64,000 bases of DNA from Tagaea sp965279565 (lineage in GTDB: Bacteria > Pseudomonadota > Alphaproteobacteria > CACIAM-22H2), in assembly GCA_965279565.1 (NCBI GenBank), contig OZ257249.1, positions 3,100,001 to 3,164,000 on the forward strand. The letters run 5' to 3'. Each line of letters begins with the position of its first letter. Position 1 is the first letter of the stretch. The notes below the pieces were generated by a model. The model had not been told where the DNA came from. It saw only the letters and a program-made list of their open reading frames with translations, and searched no databases. A program made the position numbers and the translations under genes. Below, one piece after another: positions 60,337 through 64,000 of the stretch.

Positions 60337-60975
60337 TTACGCCTCTTCCTTCGCCTTCGTCTTGCGCGGCTTCTTCGCCGGCTTCTCGGCGGTCGCTTCC
60401 TCGGCGGCAGGTGCCGCTTCGGCGGCCGGCTCTTCGGCCGGGGCGGTCAGCTCGGCCGGCGGGGCGGCTTCGGCCGTCGGCTTGGGCGCCTTGCCTTCGG
60501 CCTGGAGCTTGGCCTCTTCCGGCGTCTGGGCGACGTTGACCGTGATCGCGACGGCGACTTCCGGGTGGAGGGCGATGCGGGTCTTGACCAGACCCAGCGC
60601 CTTGATCGGCTGGTCGAGCAGCACCTGCGCGCGCGTGACGGTCACGCCCGCTTCGGTGACGGCGACGGCCACGTCGCGGCTCGACACCGAGCCGTAGAGC
60701 ATGCCGGTCTCGCCGGCCTGGCGGATGATCACGACGGCGAACTTGTCGCCCATCTTGTCGGCCACGGCCTGCGCGTCGGCGCGCTGCTTGAGGTTCTGGG
60801 CCTCGAGCTGGGCGCGCTGCTTCTCGAAGAACGCCATGTTCTCCTTCGTCGCGCGCATCGCCTTCTTCTGCGGCAGCAGGAAGTTGCGCGCGAAGCCGGG
60901 CTTCACCTTGACCACATCGCCCATCTGGCCGAGCGATTCGATCCGTTGCAGCAGAATTACGTCCATCTGGGACAT
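60337..60975 (-). CDS. rplI: 50S ribosomal protein L9
   Basis: A 212-aa protein. Residues 1-150 are a normal L9: MDVILLQRIESLGQMGDVVK, GFARNFLLPQKKAMRAT and the central helix. Residues about 155-212 are an Ala/Pro/Glu-rich then Lys-rich extension ending KPAKKPRKTKAKEEA, about 60 residues longer than E. coli L9. Such extensions occur in alphaproteobacteria. AGGAG at the usual distance supports the ATG at 60975. It is followed by a strong terminator. Confidence 0.96.
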   Translation of the reverse strand: MSQMDVILLQRIESLGQMGDVVKVKPGFARNFLLPQKKAMRATKENMAFFEKQRAQLEAQNLKQRADAQAVADKMGDKFAVVIIRQAGETGMLYGSVSSRDVAVAVTEAGVTVTRAQVLLDQPIKALGLVKTRIALHPEVAVAITVNVAQTPEEAKLQAEGKAPKPTAEAAPPAELTAPAEEPAAEAAPAAEEATAEKPAKKPRKTKAKEEA

Positions 60976-61011
60976 GTCTTGTCTCCTTGACCTTGCCGTC
61001 GTTCGATTGGG

Positions 61012-61962
61012 TTACGAATTGGGCGGCGAGCCCTTCGGCCCGCGCGCCTTGAGGTTTGCGTAGGGTTCGACGAGACCGAGCACCGCGAGCACGACGATCG
61101 GCCAGCCGAAGACGACGACCGAGCCGTAGACCGCACCCAGTGCCATGCCGCGCCAGTTCAGGTTCCGCACCAGCGAATGCACGATGCCGAGGCCCGCGAG
61201 CGCGTAGACCGCCACGAGGATCGCCATCATGTTGCGCGAGGCGAACCCGCCGGAGCCGTCGAGGAACGTGCCCGCCGCGAAGATCGCGGTAAGGCCCATC
61301 AGCCAGCCGGGAAGCTCGATGTCCGCCATCTGCGGCGACGGACGCCGGTTGACGCCCGCGCGACGTACGATCGCCTGGCCGAGGACGCCGTTGACCAGCG
61401 TCATGATCATCCACGACACCGCGACGATCCCGGCGAACAGCCGCGCGATCTGCGTGGCGAACTCCTCGAGATTCGCGATCTGGAGGCCTGCAGGACCGCG
61501 CAGCCTGCGGAACGTCTCGACGATGAACGTCTCGAGCGTGCCTTCGAGGCCGCCCGGCTGGCCGGCGAACGAAATCGCCACGCCGGCGAACAGGGCGCTC
61601 GTCAGCCCGAGCAGCGCCACCACGAGGCCGCCCGGCGGATACCAGTCGACACCGCCGGCCGTGCCGTCGGCCGCCGGACGCCACAGGAGCGACTGGCGGA
61701 CGATGACGATGACCGGAGCCGCGTTGACCACCATGTAGATAAGCGCGAACACGAAGCCGCCTGCGATGAACGTCACGACGATGCCCGCCACGGAGGCGAG
61801 CGCCACCGCACCCGTCCCCATCCACAGCCCGACCGCGAAAAGCGGGAGCTGCGCCAGGTACGCGAGCAGGAAGGCGGCGGGCGAGGCGGTGAGCAGCGAG
61901 GCGTAAACCAGCGCACTCGCCGAACCCGCAGCGACCGCAATCATCGCGAAGGTCGTCGGCAT
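61012..61962 (-). CDS. DUF2232 multi-spanning membrane protein
   Basis: A 316-aa protein with about eight hydrophobic segments and short loops. DUF2232 proteins are found between rpsR and rplI in alphaproteobacteria, and this gene has that position (64 bases after rpsR, 36 before rplI). The function is unknown; membrane transport or an envelope role is possible. A loop at about residues 98-120 (ADGTAGGVDWYPPGG) has a conserved-looking Trp/Tyr/Pro core. Confidence 0.87.
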   Translation of the reverse strand: MPTTFAMIAVAAGSASALVYASLLTASPAAFLLAYLAQLPLFAVGLWMGTGAVALASVAGIVVTFIAGGFVFALIYMVVNAAPVIVIVRQSLLWRPAADGTAGGVDWYPPGGLVVALLGLTSALFAGVAISFAGQPGGLEGTLETFIVETFRRLRGPAGLQIANLEEFATQIARLFAGIVAVSWMIMTLVNGVLGQAIVRRAGVNRRPSPQMADIELPGWLMGLTAIFAAGTFLDGSGGFASRNMMAILVAVYALAGLGIVHSLVRNLNWRGMALGAVYGSVVVFGWPIVVLAVLGLVEPYANLKARGPKGSPPNS

Positions 61963-62026
61963 CTGCCGTCCTTTGCCGGGTCGTCCGGGGCCCGTGCTTG
62001 CGGCACGAGGCCCCGTGCGGACCCTG

Positions 62027-62332
62027 TTACTTCAGCACGTAGGGCAGCAGGCCGAGGAAGCGTGCGCGCTTGATCGCACGCGCCAGCTCGCGCTGCTTGG
62101 GTGCCGAAACGGCCGTGATGCGCGCCGGGACGATCTTGCCGCGCTCCGAGACGAAACGCTGGAGCAGGCGGACGTCCTTGTAGTCGATCTTCGGCGCGTT
62201 CGGGCCCGAGAACGGGCACGACTTGCGGCGACGGAAGAACGGACGACGGCCACCGAAGCCGCCGCCACCTTCACCGCGCTCGCCACGCTCGCCGCGTTCG
62301 CCCGAGGAACGTTCGTTCGAGGGACTTGCCAT
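62027..62332 (-). CDS. rpsR: 30S ribosomal protein S18
   Basis: A 101-aa protein. The last 70 residues are S18: RRRKSCPFSGPNAPKIDYKD, LLQRFVSERGKIVPARIT and the C-terminal KQRELARAIKRARFLGLLPY. The first 30 residues are a Gly/Arg/Glu-rich extension (ERGERGERGEGGGGFGG) that exceeds the E. coli protein. It binds S6 on the 30S platform. The start is ATG at 62332, two bases after the rpsF stop, so the two partners are coupled. Confidence 0.97.
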   Translation of the reverse strand: MASPSNERSSGERGERGERGEGGGGFGGRRPFFRRRKSCPFSGPNAPKIDYKDVRLLQRFVSERGKIVPARITAVSAPKQRELARAIKRARFLGLLPYVLK

Positions 62333-62334
62333 GG

Positions 62335-62781
62335 TCAGATCGCTCCTTCGATAGCGGCGGCAGGCTCGCCGGCATCCGCGTCGCGGCGGCGGGGACGGAA
62401 GTTGTCGCGGTCGCCGTAACGGCCGCCGCCTTCGCGGTCGCCGCGGCCTTCGCGCTCGTCGCGCTTCTGCATCATCGCTGACGGCGCTTCGTCGATCGCT
62501 TCGACGCGCACGGTCAGGTGACGCAGGATGTCTTCGTTGAGACCCATGGTGCGCTCCATCTCGGCGATCGCCTTGGCGGGCGCGTCGATGCACAGCAGCA
62601 CGTAGTGGGCCTTGCGGTTCTTCTTGATGCGGAAGGTCAGCGAACGCAGACCCCAGTATTCCCGCTTCTTCACTTCGCCGCCCAACTCCTTGAGCGTGGC
62701 GGTGAACTGGTCGGCAAGCGCGTCAACCTGGGGCTGAGCCAGATCCTGACGCGCGATGAATACGTTCTCGTAGAACGCCAT
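62335..62781 (-). CDS. rpsF: 30S ribosomal protein S6
   Basis: A 148-aa protein. The S6 fold spans about residues 1-95 (MAFYENVFIARQDLAQPQVD, KYWGLRSLTFRIKKN-type strand, ERTMGLNEDILRHLTVRVE). A charged Arg/Asp/Gly-rich extension of about 45 residues follows (EGRGDREGGGRYGDRDN). The ATG at 62781 was chosen over a frame start at 62949 because the S6 fold begins there and AGGAG precedes it. The leader before it (62794-62850) has alternative structures, and S6:S18 is the usual feedback regulator. Confidence 0.97.
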   Translation of the reverse strand: MAFYENVFIARQDLAQPQVDALADQFTATLKELGGEVKKREYWGLRSLTFRIKKNRKAHYVLLCIDAPAKAIAEMERTMGLNEDILRHLTVRVEAIDEAPSAMMQKRDEREGRGDREGGGRYGDRDNFRPRRRDADAGEPAAAIEGAI

Positions 62782-62793
62782 CGGCAGCTCCTC

Positions 62794-62850
62794 TCGGGTT
62801 TCGGACCCAAAGCACCCGCGACGGCCGATTGCCGCCACGGGCCCGGGTCC
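62794..62850 (-). promoter_or_regulatory. Candidate S6:S18 autoregulatory leader RNA
   Basis: In the minus-strand RNA, UUGGGU (62810-62805) can pair with ACCCGA (62799-62794) around a CCGAA loop, right next to the ribosome-binding site. The segment GGGUCC (62808-62803) can alternatively pair with GGACCC (62850-62845) upstream. The two structures exclude each other. A CCG in a loop or bulge is a mark of the known S6:S18-binding leader motif in bacteria (established knowledge). The exact fold is my inference. Confidence 0.5.
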
Positions 62851-62897
62851 AAGCCGCAATCTGTGCCCATCGGGGGCCGGGGAAGGCGGCAAGGAGA

Positions 62898-62922
62898 ACG
62901 GACGGGATATGGCCCCGTCCGT
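62898..62922. other. 9-bp perfect inverted repeat in rpsF upstream region
   Basis: ACGGACGGG (62898-62906) and CCCGTCCGT (62914-62922) pair with a seven-base loop. On the minus strand TTCTCCTT follows the stem, so it could end transcription from the PCu(A)C gene. It could equally be a leader hairpin for rpsF. Its position is 76-100 bases after the PCu(A)C stop. Confidence 0.5.
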
Positions 62923-62950
62923 CTTTGAGGTCGCGGGGTATACACGCAAT

Positions 62951-62990
62951 CCCCTGGCCCCGCAAGAGCGGGGTCCGGAAGGGGCTTTTT
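62951..62990 (+). terminator. Intrinsic terminator in plus-strand sense
   Basis: CCCCTGG and CCCCGC (from 62951) fold with GCGGGG, CC and AGGGG (to 62984) around the loop AAGA, then CTTTTT follows (62985-62990). This is a strong rho-independent terminator on the plus strand. No plus-strand gene ends here, because every gene from 50258 to 63460 lies on the minus strand. Confidence 0.7.
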
Positions 62991-63460
62991 CAGCTTCCGT
63001 GACCGTGCCGGGGGGCGGTCGGGGCAGGTGCCCGGATGGCCTGGACGGCGACGCTGGCCTCGACCTTGCCGGCCCGCTCGAAATTCAGGGTCACCGGGAA
63101 GCTCTGCCCGGCCTTAAGGGGGGCCTTCAGGTCGAGCAGCATCACATGCAGGCCGCCCGGCTGCAGGACCGTCGGCGAGCCCGGCGACACCTCGATCGCA
63201 TCGACAGGCCGCATTTGGGCGACGTTTCCGACCATGATGTGATTGTGGAGCTCGATCTTTCCGGCCACCGGGGACGCGACGGACAGCAGCTTGTCCGGGC
63301 CGGCACCGAGGTTATGGAGCGTCATGTAGGCCGCGCCGTTCTTTGCTTCGCCTGCACTGGCGCGTGCCCAGGCCGTCTCGACGCGGATCGGGGCCTGCTG
63401 GGCAAGGGCGGTCGCGGCCGTCAGGGCAAGTGCCGCCGCGAGGGCAATAGAGCGAAGCAT
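62990..63460 (-). CDS. Periplasmic copper chaperone PCu(A)C
   Basis: A 156-aa exported protein. The signal peptide (AALALTAATALAQ) is removed near residue 21. The copper motif His-x-Met and downstream His/Met is present: ELHNHIMVGN and LHVMLL, matching H(M)x10Mx21HxM. A His/Gly-rich tail (PRHGHGS) may aid metal binding. PCu(A)C delivers Cu(I) to the Cu(A) centre of cytochrome oxidase. GGAG seven bases before the ATG is a good ribosome-binding site. No Sco1 gene is nearby. Confidence 0.93.
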   Translation of the reverse strand: MLRSIALAAALALTAATALAQQAPIRVETAWARASAGEAKNGAAYMTLHNLGAGPDKLLSVASPVAGKIELHNHIMVGNVAQMRPVDAIEVSPGSPTVLQPGGLHVMLLDLKAPLKAGQSFPVTLNFERAGKVEASVAVQAIRAPAPTAPRHGHGS

Positions 63461-63554
63461 AAATACTCCAGTTCAATGGGTTATAAGGTATAGCTCGTGA
63501 TTCTAGCGAACCTGCAGACGAACGCAATCGCGCATATCGTCGCGTGGCCGCTGC

Positions 63555-63583
63555 TTGACTTGCGAATGTGTGACGGTTACGGG
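63555..63583 (+). promoter_or_regulatory. Possible promoter of fabD
   Basis: TTGACT (63555-63560), a 17-base spacer and TACGGG (63578-63583), 43 bases before the fabD ATG. The -35 is close to consensus but the -10 is weak. Confidence 0.35.
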
Positions 63584-63625
63584 AGCGCTCCGCATGCCCA
63601 AGAATTCGACAGGATTTCCCAGACG

Positions 63626-64000
63626 ATGCGCGCATTCACATTTCCCGGCCAAGGCAGCCAGGTGCCCGGCATGGGCCGGGATCTCGCCGCCGCGTTTCCC
63701 GCCGCCCGCCTCGTGTTCGAGGAAGTGGACGAGGCGCTCGGCCAGAAGCTGTCGAAGCTGATGTTCGAAGGCCCGGCCGACGAGCTGACGCTGACCGCCA
63801 ACGCCCAGCCGGCCCTGATGGCTGTATCGATGGCCGTCATGCGCGTGCTGGAGAGCGAAGCGAAGTTGGACCTTGGCAAGCATGTCGCGTTCGTCGCGGG
63901 CCATTCGCTGGGCGAGTATTCGGCCCTCGCCGCGGCCGGCACGTTTGCGATCGCCGATGCGGCACGCCTGCTGCGCAAGCGCGGCGATGCCATGCAGAAG
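63626..64000 (+). CDS. fabD: Malonyl-CoA:ACP transacylase FabD (3' end outside window)
   Basis: The first 125 codons of a malonyl-CoA:acyl-carrier-protein transacylase, which loads malonyl groups for fatty acid synthesis. It begins MRAFTFPGQGSQ and includes the nucleophile motif GHSLGEYSAL (Ser near residue 95) with the partner DAARLLRKRG. It is cut off by the window end. AGGA lies 11 bases before the ATG. In most alphaproteobacteria fabG, acpP and fabF follow. Divergent from the PCu(A)C gene. Confidence 0.96.
   Translation, partial: MRAFTFPGQGSQVPGMGRDLAAAFPAARLVFEEVDEALGQKLSKLMFEGPADELTLTANAQPALMAVSMAVMRVLESEAKLDLGKHVAFVAGHSLGEYSALAAAGTFAIADAARLLRKRGDAMQK

Noticed and set aside
1..64000. 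CRISPR arrays, insertion sequences or prophage
   Set aside because: No regularly spaced repeats, transposase, integrase or phage genes were recognised anywhere in the window.

Overview
The window is G+C-rich chromosomal DNA from an alphaproteobacterium. The evidence is gene order and protein families: a ribosomal and replication block rpsF-rpsR-DUF2232-rplI-dnaB-alr followed by mlaE-mlaF-radA-cvpA-purF-DUF2937; a short phosphatidylserine decarboxylase next to pssA; DUF1993 and PAS_5-type proteins; ribbon-helix-helix and XRE regulators of the alphaproteobacterial kind; and a PleC/DivJ-like histidine kinase. A Rhodospirillales-like or related order is plausible, but I cannot fix it from this sequence. 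I see no rRNA genes, CRISPR arrays, insertion sequences or prophage. There is one tRNA (Gln, CTG).

Layout. 1-1779: the end of a hybrid sensor kinase and a CheY-like regulator. 1776-5104: a minus-strand group of a small Pro-rich protein, an exported SH3-like protein, two small unknown proteins and an MFS transporter. 5105-7220: two XRE regulators and a ribbon-helix-helix protein with unusually long spacers. 7285-16164: two MFS transporters, MetY, a LysR regulator, a cyclic-nucleotide-gated K+ channel, tandem EamA transporters and a lipoprotein hydrolase. 16182-20619: a pseudokinase-like operon, isocitrate dehydrogenase and a LOG protein. 20796-24931: cytochrome c', a dihaem cytochrome c, a LysM protein, and psd-pssA for phosphatidylethanolamine synthesis. 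25089-28419: motA coupled to an OGT/SPINDLY-type glycosyltransferase, plus two small genes. 28604-35611: rodA, an FkbM methyltransferase, an ankyrin protein, VOC, a SAM methyltransferase, a histidine kinase and a PAS protein. 35628-42616: tRNA-Gln and a ppx-rlmE-guaB-rsmB-GNAT-guaA run centred on GMP synthesis and rRNA modification. 42630-46786: LysR/flavin-binding pair, a TetR-SRPBCC operon divergent from a DUF1428 gene, and a double cold-shock-domain protein. 46903-50256: a YfgM-like protein, bamB and der. 50258-63460: a long minus-strand run, read from 62781 downwards, of translation, replication, cell-wall, lipid-transport, repair and purine genes. 63626 to the end: the start of fabD.

Most of the window is housekeeping. 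The most unusual signals are regulatory. A 40-bp perfect palindrome at 45399-45438 carries the same -35/-10 pair on both strands, predicts mutually exclusive divergent transcription and implies a leaderless tetR mRNA. The S6 operon leader has mutually exclusive pairings with a CCG loop and is followed by an intrinsic terminator that points the wrong way for its neighbours. At the protein level, a 674-aa pseudokinase with a C-terminal membrane anchor heads a translationally coupled three-gene operon, and motA overlaps a large TPR glycosyltransferase by four bases, suggesting a link between motility and glycosylation.
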